Source: Campylobacter sputorum
Lineage (GTDB): Bacteria > Campylobacterota > Campylobacteria > Campylobacterales > Campylobacteraceae
Assembly (NCBI RefSeq): GCF_002220775.1
Contig: NZ_CP019685.1
Coordinates: 496,001 to 560,000, forward strand
Length of the DNA stretch: 64,000 nucleotides
Direction of reading: 5' to 3'
Shown: positions 1 to 8,593 of the stretch, in pieces
How positions within the stretch are numbered: the stretch's first letter is position 1
How the letters are laid out: every line of letters starts with the position of its first letter
The notes under the pieces: generated by a model
What the model saw: the letters and a program-made list of their open reading frames with translations, nothing else
Database searches by the model: none
Told to the model about the DNA's origin: nothing
Made by a program: the position numbers and the translations under genes

Positions 1-138
1 GAAGTTTGTAGATATAAAGCCATAGAATATTTTGGAGTTTTTAGGCCAGTTATAAATCAAAATTGTATAGGATGTGGCGAGTGTGTGGAGAGTTGTTTTG
101 TAAAATCTATAAATTTAGTCGCTAAAAAGGATTTATGA
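1..138 (+). CDS. napF: NapF-type ferredoxin, C-terminal end (partial)
   Basis: The open frame enters from the left edge and ends at a TGA at 136-138. The 45 visible residues contain a classic [4Fe-4S] pattern, CIGCGECVESC, preceded by the end of another cluster region. The next two genes are napL and napD, and in Campylobacter nap operons the ferredoxin-type protein before napL is NapF. NapF is a cytoplasmic iron-sulfur protein linked to maturation of the NapA nitrate reductase. The stop codon overlaps the napL start (ATGA), which indicates translational coupling. Most of the gene lies outside the window, so the identification leans on gene order. Confidence 0.8.
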   Translation, partial: EVCRYKAIEYFGVFRPVINQNCIGCGECVESCFVKSINLVAKKDL

Positions 139-1067
139 TGATAAAAAATGTAATTCTTTTTTTGATTTTTTTAACACTTTCTTATGGCGTTGAGCCTTAC
201 GATAAGATAGAGCTTTCATCAAATGTAATGAGTATGCATTTAGATAGAAATTTGCTTTTCATAGCAACTGATAATTCAAGCGTTGAGGTTTATGATATAA
301 ATTTAAGCAAAATGTTAGAACCTATAAAACTTCCTTATATTAAAACATATTTTAGTGATGAAATACCTGCAAAAACCTTTAGCATAGATACTATGAGTGA
401 TAAAATTATGATTTTACATGAAGAAGATTTTGGCAAAAAAGCAATTAGTTTATATAAAAAAAGTGGATTAAATACTATAAATTTGAAAAATGAGTCAATA
501 AAAAAAGCACTCTTTTTAGATGAAAATACGGCACTGCTTGCATCAATTAGTAATGAAATTTATTATTTTGATATAGATAGTTTTAAAGTTATTTTTTCTT
601 TTAAATTTTCAACCGCAGCTTTAGGCGATATAACGCTTAGCAAAGATAAAAAAATGCTTTATGTTGCCGATGAAGGCGGCACTATTTATGTTTTTGATAC
701 ACAAAAAAAAGAGATTGTAAATAAATTTAATGCACATAAAGATAGTGTGTATTCTATAGATTGTGGAAATTCGGTTGTAGTAAGTGGAAGTGCGGATAAA
801 AATATAGTTGTTATTAAAGATTTAAAAATGAATTTTGTTGCTAGTAGTTTTTTAGTTTATTGCGTTGGCATAAGTAATAATGGCAAGATATTTGCTTATA
901 TGGATGGTGAAAATAGTGATATAACCATAAGAGATACTATAAGCATGCAAAAAATTACAACTTTGCAAACTTCTATGAATACTATAAATAGCATTATTTT
1001 TATAGATGATTCAACTTTGATTACATCGGGATATGGTAATGAGATTTTATTTTGGAGATTTAGATGA
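135..1067 (+). CDS. napL: NapL, WD40-like nap operon protein
   Basis: This 310-residue protein starts with a hydrophobic signal-like segment (residues about 3-18, ending near SYGVEP) and continues as repeated beta-rich blade-like units. Examples are the YVADEGGTIYVFDTQ and VVSGSADKNIVVIKD stretches, typical of WD40/beta-propeller proteins. It sits between napF and napD with ATGA overlaps at both ends, the position and size of NapL in epsilonproteobacterial nap operons. NapL supports periplasmic nitrate reductase activity, but its biochemical role is not settled. A second ATG at 138 is an equally possible start. The function rests on context and fold rather than catalytic motifs. Confidence 0.85.
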   Translation: MMIKNVILFLIFLTLSYGVEPYDKIELSSNVMSMHLDRNLLFIATDNSSVEVYDINLSKMLEPIKLPYIKTYFSDEIPAKTFSIDTMSDKIMILHEEDFGKKAISLYKKSGLNTINLKNESIKKALFLDENTALLASISNEIYYFDIDSFKVIFSFKFSTAALGDITLSKDKKMLYVADEGGTIYVFDTQKKEIVNKFNAHKDSVYSIDCGNSVVVSGSADKNIVVIKDLKMNFVASSFLVYCVGISNNGKIFAYMDGENSDITIRDTISMQKITTLQTSMNTINSIIFIDDSTLITSGYGNEILFWRFR

Positions 1068-1390
1068 ATATATCAAGTGTTGTTGTAAATGTAAAGGAAA
1101 ATTTTACAGAGCAAGTAAAAAAGATGATTAGTGATTTAAAAGGATGTGAAATTGTTGCATCAAATAACGAAAAAATAGTTGTTTTAATTACAGCTTTAAA
1201 TTTAGATGATGAGCTAAAAAAAATTAAAAGTATAGAGCATTTAGAATATGTTAATAGTGTATCTATGGTATATTCGTATCAAGAGGATATAAAAGAGGAT
1301 TTAAGTCAAAGTTTAATTGATAGTTTTTTAAATGATGACATAGACGCAAAAAATATAAAATATAGTGGCGATTTGTATAAAAATGTATAA
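1064..1390 (+). CDS. napD: NapD, chaperone for NapA maturation
   Basis: This is a 108-residue cytoplasmic protein beginning MNISSVVVNV, like the ferredoxin-fold NapD family, with alternating strands and helices and no signal peptide. NapD binds the twin-arginine signal of the catalytic subunit NapA and delays export until the molybdenum cofactor is inserted. The gene overlaps the end of napL by four bases and is the last gene of the operon. It is followed by about 80 bases that hold the tRNA promoter. The roughly 35 C-terminal residues after the core fold are acidic and look unstructured. Confidence 0.85.
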   Translation: MNISSVVVNVKENFTEQVKKMISDLKGCEIVASNNEKIVVLITALNLDDELKKIKSIEHLEYVNSVSMVYSYQEDIKEDLSQSLIDSFLNDDIDAKNIKYSGDLYKNV

Positions 1391-1442
1391 TTTTATCTCT
1401 TTGTGTATAAATAAATTTATCTAATTTAAAGCTTATATTGTA

Positions 1443-1448
1443 TATAAT
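1443..1448 (+). promoter_or_regulatory. -10 box of tRNA promoter
   Basis: TATAAT lies 22 bases before the first base of the tRNA in a T/A-rich stretch, with no convincing -35 box. This is usual for epsilonproteobacterial sigma-70 promoters. Confidence 0.6.
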
Positions 1449-1470
1449 CCGAGTTCTACTTCATTTAATT

Positions 1471-1547
1471 GGGTTCATAGCTCAGTTGGTTAGAGCATCC
1501 GGCTCATAACCGGATGGTCGTAGGTTCGAGTCCTACTGAACCCACCA
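1471..1547 (+). tRNA. tRNA with CAT anticodon (Met, or Ile2 after modification)
   Basis: The 77-nt cloverleaf is complete. The acceptor arms are GGGTTCA and TGAACCC, then discriminator A and an encoded CCA. The D-arm contains AGCTCAGTTGGTTAGAGC. The anticodon stem TCCGG/CCGGA closes the loop CTCATAA with anticodon CAT, and the T-arm contains GGTTCGAGTCC. The first pair is G:C and the anticodon stem lacks three G:C pairs next to the loop, so it is not the initiator tRNA. Elongator Met and lysidine-modified Ile2 cannot be separated by eye. Confidence 0.95.
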
Positions 1548-1587
1548 CTTTTTAATTATATTTTACTAAAATTTCAAATAATAATGC

Positions 1588-1593
1588 TATAAT
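1588..1593 (+). promoter_or_regulatory. Extended -10 promoter of PilZ gene
   Basis: TGCTATAAT forms an extended -10 element (TGN plus TATAAT). The upstream in-frame ATG at 1592 lies inside this box and would not be transcribed. This supports the ATG at 1625 as the true start of the next gene. Confidence 0.6.
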
Positions 1594-1624
1594 GATTGCT
1601 AAATTTATTAAAGTAAGGACTTGC

Positions 1625-2764
1625 ATGCTTTACGAAGATCAAGAATTTATAAGAGAAAATTGTTTAAGTATATTAAATTCACTTAAAAACGATTTTCAAA
1701 ATTATGCTAAAGATAAATGCAATGAGTATAAAAAAGGCAGTGTAGATACTTATGATTTGCAAGACTTTTGCAATGCCGTTTTTTTATCTATAAGCAGTGA
1801 AAAGTTAGATGTTAGTTCAGTGCGTTCTACTCTTAAAGTAATGTTTGAGGACATAAATTTTGAGAAATATTTTTTATCTGCTATGTTTTTAAGGCTAAAT
1901 TATATTTTTTCTAGAGAAATTTTGTCATCTAAAAGAAATAATTTGTATATAGCCATATTGCATTTATTTAATATCACAAATAAAATTTATGATGATTTAT
2001 TGGCTTTATATGAACAAAAGCAAACTATAAATAGGCAAAAATCTACATTAAATATACAAAGTAGTAGTGGATTTTCTCTATTTGAAAATATTATAGATAG
2101 TTTAGTGAGGGTAAAAAATAGTTCAAATAAAGTGCATTTTTTAAATTTATATAATGGTGTTAAAGTTGAATGTGATGGAAGTATAGTCAATATAGAAAAT
2201 GAAAGAGTGATTTGTAAAGTAAATCTTATGCAAATTTTAGCTATGAAAGAAGAGGGTAATGCCTACATACTTCAAGATGAGAATTTAGCACAACATCTAA
2301 AAGCAAATATTATATCAATTGATATAAAAAACTCAACTGTATTGCTTGGTAATTTTTCTAGACAAGCGAAGATGCCTGCAAAAGATAGAAGGTTTCCAAG
2401 AGTTCATCCAAATAAATTTACAAAAGTTACGCTAAGTAGTGAAGATGGCATTAGTTTGATTGGAAAGCTTTATGATATATCAGAAGGTGGAATGGGCGTA
2501 GTTAGCTCAGAAAATGCTGGATTTAAAAACTCGCAGATTATAAATGCTAAATTTACTTTGGTAATGCCTCAAAATTCAGAAGAATTTGATTTAAATTTAA
2601 ACTTTAAATTGGTTGTAGCAATTAATTATCAAGGATCTATGAGATATTGTTTTGAAATAGTTGATAAAAATCAATTTGGTATAAATAAGATTGTTGAATT
2701 TTCTAGACAAAGAGAAAAAGAGACATTAAAAGAACTTGAAGATAAATTAAGTTTATATCAATAA
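1625..2764 (+). CDS. PilZ-domain protein (predicted c-di-GMP receptor)
   Basis: The 379-residue protein has a helical N-terminal region of about 130 residues, a middle beta-rich section, and a C-terminal PilZ domain. The two c-di-GMP-binding signatures are visible: RRFPR (RxxxR, residues about 255-259) and DISEGG (D/NxSxxG, about 284-289), followed by a six-stranded-barrel-like sequence. PilZ proteins bind cyclic di-GMP and pass the signal to motility or surface functions. I chose ATG 1625 because an AAGGA Shine-Dalgarno lies just upstream and the earlier ATG falls inside the promoter. The N-terminal domain is not recognised. The gene has its own promoter and a terminator follows. Confidence 0.85.
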   Translation: MLYEDQEFIRENCLSILNSLKNDFQNYAKDKCNEYKKGSVDTYDLQDFCNAVFLSISSEKLDVSSVRSTLKVMFEDINFEKYFLSAMFLRLNYIFSREILSSKRNNLYIAILHLFNITNKIYDDLLALYEQKQTINRQKSTLNIQSSSGFSLFENIIDSLVRVKNSSNKVHFLNLYNGVKVECDGSIVNIENERVICKVNLMQILAMKEEGNAYILQDENLAQHLKANIISIDIKNSTVLLGNFSRQAKMPAKDRRFPRVHPNKFTKVTLSSEDGISLIGKLYDISEGGMGVVSSENAGFKNSQIINAKFTLVMPQNSEEFDLNLNFKLVVAINYQGSMRYCFEIVDKNQFGINKIVEFSRQREKETLKELEDKLSLYQ

Positions 2765-2781
2765 AAATTATATTTGATAAA

Positions 2782-2812
2782 GAAGATTTTGTTATTTTAA
2801 AGCAAAATTTTC
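2782..2812 (+). terminator. Terminator after PilZ gene
   Basis: The arms GAAGATTTTG (2782-2791) and CAAAATTTTC (2803-2812) pair over 10 bases with one G-T wobble and are followed by a T-rich tract. This fits an intrinsic terminator between the convergent PilZ and cheR genes. Confidence 0.55.
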
Positions 2813-2841
2813 TTTTATTTTTAAATTATTTTGATTTAAAT

Positions 2842-3639
2842 TTAGGCTTTTTCGTAAAAAGAAATTCCAAGTTCGCTTCGTTTTTTAAATACATCTGTAA
2901 AAGGCACAGTATCTGCATGTCCTACATATAATCTTCCGCCTTGATTTAAAAGCTTCCAAAAAGTTTCGATTGCTTTTAGTCTAAATTCATCATTAAAATA
3001 TATAAGCATATTTCTTGAGTAAATTATGTCAAATTTACCCATTTTTTCGAAATTATGATCAAAAACATTCATAACTTTGAAATTTATTCTTGGCATAAGG
3101 TGTTTTTTTATTTTATAAGTGCAATCATCTTTTTTATCAAAAAATATATTTTTTTGAGAAAGAGTAAGTTTTTGCAAAGCCCTTTCTTGATACTCTGCGG
3201 CATTTGCTTTTAATATCGCTTGTGAGTTTATATCAACACCTGTTATACTAATCATTGATTTGTCTAATCCAAGCGAATAAGCTATCATTCCAATCGAATA
3301 AACTTCCTCTCCGCTTGAGCAAGGGGCACAAAGTATATGCATTTGCCAATTGCTTTTTTTGCAATAATATACGCCTGATTCTAACTGGTGAACTTCTCTG
3401 TAAAAATATGTTTCGTTTACTGTTATTAAATTTATAACCTCTTGTCTTATTGTCCTATCTACTATGATTTTATTTGTTAGTTGTTCAAAAGAGTTTATGT
3501 TTTTAGAAATAGCAAAATCACTTAATCTTTTTTTTGTGATATCTTTTTTATCTATGAGTTCTGAGCCGGTGAATTGTTTAATGACATCTAAAAGGCTATC
3601 AAATTTTTGATTATCCTGCAAAGATTGTTTTTCACTCAT
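2842..3639 (-). CDS. cheR: CheR chemotaxis protein methyltransferase
   Basis: CheR transfers methyl groups from S-adenosylmethionine to glutamates of chemoreceptors and sets adaptation. The 265-residue protein has the helical N-terminal domain ending in TVNETYFYRE (about 73-82), the SAM-binding motif CSSGEEVYSIG (107-117), and the SRNMLIYF motif (about 208-215) of the CheR family. Its start overlaps the end of cheB by eight bases, so the adaptation pair is coupled. Length and motifs are normal for Campylobacter CheR. It acts in the cytoplasm at receptor arrays. Confidence 0.93.
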   Translation of the reverse strand: MSEKQSLQDNQKFDSLLDVIKQFTGSELIDKKDITKKRLSDFAISKNINSFEQLTNKIIVDRTIRQEVINLITVNETYFYREVHQLESGVYYCKKSNWQMHILCAPCSSGEEVYSIGMIAYSLGLDKSMISITGVDINSQAILKANAAEYQERALQKLTLSQKNIFFDKKDDCTYKIKKHLMPRINFKVMNVFDHNFEKMGKFDIIYSRNMLIYFNDEFRLKAIETFWKLLNQGGRLYVGHADTVPFTDVFKKRSELGISFYEKA

Positions 3640-4213
3640 TATTATTTTCCTTTAAGAAACTTTCTAATTTTAATTTGATATTTGCTAAATTAAGTGTTAA
3701 TAGTTGAGGATTTAACTCTTTTGCTCTTTTTGGCATACCATAAACTATAGCACTTTCTTCATTTTCAGCTACACATTGTGCTTTTGCTTTATATAACTCA
3801 AAAAGTCCTTTTGCGCCGTCATCCCCGATTCCTGTAAGAAGTATAGCCATTATATCGGCGAATTTTGTGATTTTTGCGGCTGAGGAAAAAAGCATATCGA
3901 CATTTGGGTTATAAGTTGTTTTGATATCTCCATTGTATGGTGCTATGCAAAGCGGCTGTGTTGGTAATATTATAGAGTTTTGAGTGCAAACATAAACTCC
4001 GCTTTTTATAAATACTTTTTTATCTATTTTATTTATCAATGTTTCACTTTTAAAAAAATCTTTTATCTGTTGTATAAAAGTATCCATAAAATTTAAACTC
4101 ATGTGCTGAGCTATGATTATAGTGCAGTTATTTATATCTATATCTAAAAGTAGCTTTTTTAGATGACCAGGTCCGCCAGTTGAAGATCCTATTAAAACAA
4201 TTTTTTGTGCCAT
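3632..4213 (-). CDS. cheB: CheB methylesterase lacking a receiver domain
   Basis: CheB removes methyl groups from chemoreceptors and deamidates glutamines. The 193 residues correspond only to the catalytic domain: the nucleophile sits in GSSTGGP (Ser11), the histidine in AQHM (His37), and the aspartate in GIGDDGAKG (about 131-132). No receiver domain precedes it, so CheA cannot activate it by phosphorylation in the classical way. Campylobacter jejuni is known to have this truncated form, so it is a lineage trait and not a local deletion. It is the first gene of the cheB-cheR unit. Confidence 0.92.
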   Translation of the reverse strand: MAQKIVLIGSSTGGPGHLKKLLLDIDINNCTIIIAQHMSLNFMDTFIQQIKDFFKSETLINKIDKKVFIKSGVYVCTQNSIILPTQPLCIAPYNGDIKTTYNPNVDMLFSSAAKITKFADIMAILLTGIGDDGAKGLFELYKAKAQCVAENEESAIVYGMPKRAKELNPQLLTLNLANIKLKLESFLKENNNE

Positions 4214-4286
4214 TTAATCTCTTTTTATGTTTACTCGTAATTTAATCTAATAATTTTTTATTATGCCATAATATATGTTTATTTAC

Positions 4287-4315
4287 AAATAAGTAAAAAT
4301 ACGCACTACTTATTT
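4287..4315 (-). terminator. Terminator overlapping the fhlB stop
   Basis: The arms AAATAAGTA (4287-4295) and TACTTATTT (4307-4315) are a perfect 9-bp inverted repeat with an 11-base loop. The stem includes the stop codon of the minus-strand FlhB-like gene and would end that operon. The low GC content of the stem makes this a moderate call. Confidence 0.45.
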
Positions 4316-4569
4316 TTATTTGTTATTTTGTATAAGAAGCTAAATATTTCAGCTACTGCTTTATATAAATTTTGAGGTATTTCTTGATTTATATCAACTT
4401 TGCTTAAAAGTTCAACCAAATCAGTATCTTCTTTTATTGGAATTTTGTGTTCTTTTGCTAAATTTATAATTTTTGTTGCAATTTCGCCCCTACCAGTTGC
4501 TAAAACTTTTGGCGCATTGTCTTTTTCGCGATTATATCCTAATGCTACAGCTTTTTTTATCTTTGCCAT
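4306..4569 (-). CDS. Stand-alone FlhB C-terminal domain protein (FlhX/FhlB-like)
   Basis: The 87 residues match the cytoplasmic domain of the flagellar export switch protein FlhB, from just after its NPTH autocleavage site. Key stretches are KAVALGYNREKDNAPKVLA, EIATKIINLAKEHKIPI and EIPQNLYKAVAEI. No membrane part or NPTH motif is present, so it resembles the cleaved C-terminal fragment on its own. Epsilonproteobacteria carry such proteins, and in Helicobacter one can partly replace the FlhB C-terminus. It starts one base after the stop of the FliK-like gene, which points to a joint role in export-specificity switching. Confidence 0.85.
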   Translation of the reverse strand: MAKIKKAVALGYNREKDNAPKVLATGRGEIATKIINLAKEHKIPIKEDTDLVELLSKVDINQEIPQNLYKAVAEIFSFLYKITNKNK

Positions 4570-6585
4570 TTATGCTCTTTTGTCAAAACCAAGATCAAAC
4601 ATACTAGAAAATTCATAAGCATTTAAAAGACTATTTTTAGGCATAGTTTTTAATGTAAAATTTGTTATATTTAAACCTGCATTTATTATGGCTACTTTTA
4701 ATTCTTTTGAATTTTCAAGTATTAAGTTTTTAAAATTTTCACTTTGTGCTGCTATTGATATCTCTAAAAATCTATCTTTTGAAAGAGCTAGCATTACATT
4801 TAGTAAACCATGATCTTTAAAATTTAAATCTATTTTGCAGTAATATTTATTTTTTTTACCTTGCTTAAATGCGATATTTCCGCCATCTACTAAATCCCAA
4901 ACATAAGGCACATAAGTTTGAAGGCTATTTGTTGCAAATGATGCTAGTTGATGAATGTCTATTTGAGCAAGAAGTTTGTTTGTGATATTATTTGCTTGGT
5001 TTGCATTGGGAAGTGAGCTATTTTCAGTGCTTTTGCTTATTTTTAATAAAGTGTTTTTCATATCGTCATTTAAATTTGACATAGCTTCGGCTCTATTTTT
5101 TGGAGTAATGTTTTCTAACTCTTTTTGTGCGACATTAAATGTTTTTAACAAACTTTTAGTTTCATTAAATGTAATTTTTGAATCACTAAATTCTTTATTT
5201 GTTAATTTTAAAATTTGATTTAGCTTATTTGCAGCAGCACTTAATTTGTCTTGAAGCGTGAAATTTTCTCCTTTTGATATAAGATTATCTGTCGCTATGC
5301 TTTGTTTAAAATTTTCAATTATTGCTTGTCCGCTTGAATTTATCGTATTTAAGGAGTTTTGAGTGCTATTTATTAGTGTTTTTATCTCTTTTTGAAGTTG
5401 GGAAATTTGCTTATTTTTAGGCATCGCTATAGTGTTTAGTTCGGTTTTTAAATCATTTATAACTTTATTTATACTACGAGTAAATTGCTTTATATTATCT
5501 TGCGAAAGAAGTTTTTCTTGTGCTGATAGTTGTTTAGCATTTGATGTATTTTGAATCAAAGTTTCTAGCGGCGATTTTGGAGTGTTTTGTTTTGTTGGAA
5601 TTTCATCTATGATTTTATCTGCTGTGATATTTGTTTTAAGATTTTGCAATTCATTTTGTTGTGAATTTGTATTATTTTGTATTTTATCGTTTATTTGCTG
5701 ATTTGCCAGATTTTGCACTGGATTTGTATTATTGTTGGTTATATTTTGATTTCTTTGTGGTGCACTGTTTTTGATTAAATTTGCTTTTTCATCAACAACT
5801 TGCGTAAGTATAGTTTTTGAGTTTGTTTTATTTAAAAATTTAACTATATTTTCAAGTTTTAAAGCTATATTAGTTATGGTTTTAAGCTCTTTGTTTTGTG
5901 GATTATCTATTATTTTTTTAGCAAAAATATTTACTTCATCTAAAACTTTTTTTAATTCATTAAAAGATTCTTTTGTGCTTAGAGCTTCATTTTGTGCTAG
6001 TTTTGTAAATTCTTTTATAAGCTTATCAGAACTTACTCTTTTCATTTCATTTATTAGTTTAGTTATGTTTTTTGGTATATTTTCTTTATTTAAAGCGTCT
6101 TTTATGGCAGCTTCTAGCATTATGCCTGATTTTTGAATTTGAGTTTTTAAAGGCGTTGTTTTGATATTTTCTATAGGCTTTAAGAATTCTTTTAGTTTTG
6201 TATTTAACTCTTTTAATTCTGGTAAATTTTCACTTAAAGTATCTAAAACTTTTGTAAGTTGTGCTAAATCCTTTGATAAATTTGGGGCAACTTGTAGAGA
6301 TTTGGCACTATTTGTTATTTGTGTGTTTTTTATAAGTAAATTTGAATTAGATTTTATTGCATCTAAAAGTTTATTCACAAGTTTTTCAAGAGTTGCTGAT
6401 GTTTTTTCTTCATTTATAGCAATGTTTGTAACAATATCTGGTTTTTTAAAAAGATCTTTTTTTTCTAATAAATTTTGAACTGAAGAATTTGTTTTACCAT
6501 CATTTTTTTGAACAGGCTTTTGTGTGTTTTTTAAAACTTCACTTCCAATTCCACTATTTACATTGCTATTTATTGCGGATTCCAA
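4570..6585 (-). CDS. FliK-like flagellar hook-length control domain protein
   Basis: This 671-residue protein is rich in Asn, Lys, Leu and Ser, with long predicted helices and low-complexity linkers over residues 1-550. The C-terminal 110 residues contain a globular region (VWDLVDGGNIAFKQGKK, then FLEISIAAQ, then LKVAIINAGLNITNFTLK) that resembles the Flg_hook C-terminal domain of FliK-type proteins. Such proteins measure hook length and switch export through FlhB. The gene abuts the FlhB C-terminal homologue, which supports this reading. Campylobacter has another gene usually called fliK elsewhere, so I leave the symbol blank. Confidence 0.65.
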   Translation of the reverse strand: MESAINSNVNSGIGSEVLKNTQKPVQKNDGKTNSSVQNLLEKKDLFKKPDIVTNIAINEEKTSATLEKLVNKLLDAIKSNSNLLIKNTQITNSAKSLQVAPNLSKDLAQLTKVLDTLSENLPELKELNTKLKEFLKPIENIKTTPLKTQIQKSGIMLEAAIKDALNKENIPKNITKLINEMKRVSSDKLIKEFTKLAQNEALSTKESFNELKKVLDEVNIFAKKIIDNPQNKELKTITNIALKLENIVKFLNKTNSKTILTQVVDEKANLIKNSAPQRNQNITNNNTNPVQNLANQQINDKIQNNTNSQQNELQNLKTNITADKIIDEIPTKQNTPKSPLETLIQNTSNAKQLSAQEKLLSQDNIKQFTRSINKVINDLKTELNTIAMPKNKQISQLQKEIKTLINSTQNSLNTINSSGQAIIENFKQSIATDNLISKGENFTLQDKLSAAANKLNQILKLTNKEFSDSKITFNETKSLLKTFNVAQKELENITPKNRAEAMSNLNDDMKNTLLKISKSTENSSLPNANQANNITNKLLAQIDIHQLASFATNSLQTYVPYVWDLVDGGNIAFKQGKKNKYYCKIDLNFKDHGLLNVMLALSKDRFLEISIAAQSENFKNLILENSKELKVAIINAGLNITNFTLKTMPKNSLLNAYEFSSMFDLGFDKRA

Positions 6586-6604
6586 TTTTTACCTTTTTTG
6601 TCAT

Positions 6605-7045
6605 TTAATGAGTATTATCGGCTAAATTGTCGTATAATTTTAGTCTAAAAGCAAATATTATTATGCCTAATGGCATAAGTAAAATGCCTAATAAAAATGG
6701 AATTATCTCAAATCTATCACTATTTCTTAAAAAGAAAAATCCGACTATTAACAAAATGTAGCCAAATATTTTAAATGGAGATAAAAAAGTTGTGATTTTT
6801 TGAAATACTATTTTTTTTGGTTTTTTTGGATTTAAGCTTAAATCATCACCATACAAACTATCTTTTAATACTCTTTTTTTGTATACATAAATATTTAAAG
6901 ATAATATTATTAAAGAACACAAAAAAGATATTTGTGAGTTTAAAAAGAAATTTAAACCCACAAAAATAGAGCATATTATCAATGTAAAATCAAGTATAGA
7001 ATATATGTAAAATAGTTTTTTAAGCTCACTATTTTTATTCATCAT
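6605..7045 (-). CDS. Integral membrane protein, unknown function
   Basis: I do not recognise a family with known function. The 146 residues contain two hydrophobic helices near the N-terminus (about 12-32 and 37-55), a basic central loop (VYKKRVLKD and NPKKPKKIVFQK), and two more helices (about 90-106 and 113-133). This gives four predicted membrane segments. It overlaps the AtpZ-like gene upstream by 11 bases and is followed after 19 bases by the FliK-like gene, so it is probably cotranscribed. The second ATG at 7042 is an alternative start. Confidence 0.7.
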   Translation of the reverse strand: MMNKNSELKKLFYIYSILDFTLIICSIFVGLNFFLNSQISFLCSLIILSLNIYVYKKRVLKDSLYGDDLSLNPKKPKKIVFQKITTFLSPFKIFGYILLIVGFFFLRNSDRFEIIPFLLGILLMPLGIIIFAFRLKLYDNLADNTH

Positions 7046-7313
7046 CTTCTTTATCTTCTTCGTATTTTAGGTTTTTGTATTTTGGATCATTTTTTAGTTC
7101 ATTTAGAGAGGCTAACTGAGTTTTATAAGCTTTATATACATTTAAAATAGCCGCAATAATTCCAAAACCAACACCTATCCAAAATAAAAACCCAATTCCA
7201 GTAAATTTTTTAAGCAAATAACCAAGTCCTATACCCAAAAATACAGCAACAACCATCGATATACCAAGACTTAGGGCATTTGCACCTTTTATAAATTCAT
7301 TCGTTTTTGACAT
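7035..7313 (-). CDS. AtpZ/AtpI-family small membrane protein
   Basis: The 92-residue protein has two hydrophobic helices, a glycine-rich first one (SLGISMVVAVFLGIGLGYLL) and FWIGVGFGIIAAILNVYKAY, and ends in a highly acidic tail (EEDKEDDE). This is the pattern of AtpZ/AtpI-like proteins associated with F1Fo-ATPase assembly or magnesium handling. No ATP synthase genes are nearby. I prefer ATG 7313; a TTG at 7319 overlaps the hemL stop and is possible. It lies three bases after hemL and overlaps the next membrane protein gene. Confidence 0.6.
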   Translation of the reverse strand: MSKTNEFIKGANALSLGISMVVAVFLGIGLGYLLKKFTGIGFLFWIGVGFGIIAAILNVYKAYKTQLASLNELKNDPKYKNLKYEEDKEDDE

Positions 7314-7315
7314 TT

Positions 7316-8593
7316 TCAAATTTCCCTAAAAGCTTTATTGGCAGCTTTTATGGCTCTTTTAATGATTTTTTCATCCATTGCATCACATACAAAGCCTGTT
7401 TCAAACTGACTTGGTGCAAGATAAATGCCTTGATTTAACATATTTGTATGAAATTTAGCAAATGCTAATGTATCGCTTTTTAGAGCATCTTCATAATTTT
7501 CAACTTTTTTATCGCTAAAAAAATATCCAAACATAGAGCCTCTTGTTTGTGTTTGTAGTGGGATGTTGTTCTTTTTGGCTGCACTACTAAATCCATCCAT
7601 TAGCATTTGGCTAAGAGAACTTAGTTTTTTGTATAAATTTTTGTTATTGTTGATTTTTCTAAGTGCAGCAATTCCAGCGCTCATAGCAACAGGATTTCCG
7701 CTTAGTGTCCCAGCTTGATATACAGCTCCATCTGGGCTTAAGCAGTCCATTATCTCTTTTTTTCCACCAAATGCTGCTGCACTCATTCCTCCACCTATAA
7801 CTTTACCAAAAGTTATCATATCGGCTTTTATATCATGAAAACCAAAACTTCCTCTTTTGCTAGCTCTATATCCACTCATTACTTCATCTAATATTAAAAC
7901 TGCTTTATTCTTATCACAAAGCTCTCGTAGTTGTGACAAAAACTCTTTTTTAGCAGGAACTAAGCCCATATTTCCAGCTATTGCTTCAATTATAACAACG
8001 CCAATCTTATCTTTGTTTGCCTCAAATATATCTTTTACGCTTTTAATATCGTTGTATATGGCTAGATATGTATTTTTTACAATATCTTCTGGCACACCGC
8101 TACTGCTCGCATTTGCGTATGTAGTAGCACCGCTTCCAGCTTTAATCAGAAGTGCGTCGCTATGTCCGTGATAACAACCCTCAAATTTGATTAAACCATC
8201 TTTTTTACTATATCCTCTAGCAGCCCTTATTGCACTCATTGTAGCTTCTGTTCCGCTATTTACAAAGCGTATCTTATCGATAAATTTAAACTCATCAAGT
8301 ATAAGTTTGGCTAAATTTGTTTCACTAAGTGTCGGTGCTCCAAAACTCACACCTTTTTTTACACTTTTTATAATGGCTTCTTGTATGTCTTTATCACAAT
8401 GCCCAAATATCAAAGGTCCCCAACTTTGAACAAAATCTATGTATTTGTTTCCCTCTATATCATAAATATAACAACCTTTTGCGTGATCTATAAATGGAGG
8501 TGTAGTTCCAACACTTTTAAATGCTCTAACAGGAGAATCAACTCCGCCTGGAATTAGTTTTTTTGCTGCGTCAAATGCTGATTTATTTGTCAT
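7316..8593 (-). CDS. hemL: Glutamate-1-semialdehyde 2,1-aminomutase
   Basis: HemL converts glutamate-1-semialdehyde to 5-aminolevulinate, the first committed haem precursor in the C5 pathway. It is a 425-residue class III PLP aminotransferase-fold enzyme, the normal length. Visible motifs are [11 protein letters not shown] near the N-terminus, [13 protein letters not shown] (111-123), LDEVMSGYR, and the PLP lysine in TFGKVIGGG (Lys264). It follows a cytochrome c gene with a four-base overlap. That pairing of haem synthesis with a haem protein is plausible, though it may only reflect conserved gene order. Confidence 0.97.
   Translation of the reverse strand: MTNKSAFDAAKKLIPGGVDSPVRAFKSVGTTPPFIDHAKGCYIYDIEGNKYIDFVQSWGPLIFGHCDKDIQEAIIKSVKKGVSFGAPTLSETNLAKLILDEFKFIDKIRFVNSGTEATMSAIRAARGYSKKDGLIKFEGCYHGHSDALLIKAGSGATTYANASSSGVPEDIVKNTYLAIYNDIKSVKDIFEANKDKIGVVIIEAIAGNMGLVPAKKEFLSQLRELCDKNKAVLILDEVMSGYRASKRGSFGFHDIKADMITFGKVIGGGMSAAAFGGKKEIMDCLSPDGAVYQAGTLSGNPVAMSAGIAALRKINNNKNLYKKLSSLSQMLMDGFSSAAKKNNIPLQTQTRGSMFGYFFSDKKVENYEDALKSDTLAFAKFHTNMLNQGIYLAPSQFETGFVCDAMDEKIIKRAIKAANKAFREI

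Noticed and set aside
1592-1624. Extra 11-codon N-terminus for the PilZ protein
   Set aside because: The ATG at 1592 lies inside the -10 box TATAAT at 1588-1593 and has no ribosome binding site; the ATG at 1625 has AAGGA upstream.
5771-6478. Long plus-strand open frames opposite the FliK-like gene
   Set aside because: They mirror the Lys/Asn/Leu-rich codons of the minus-strand gene, have no start signals and resemble no protein family.
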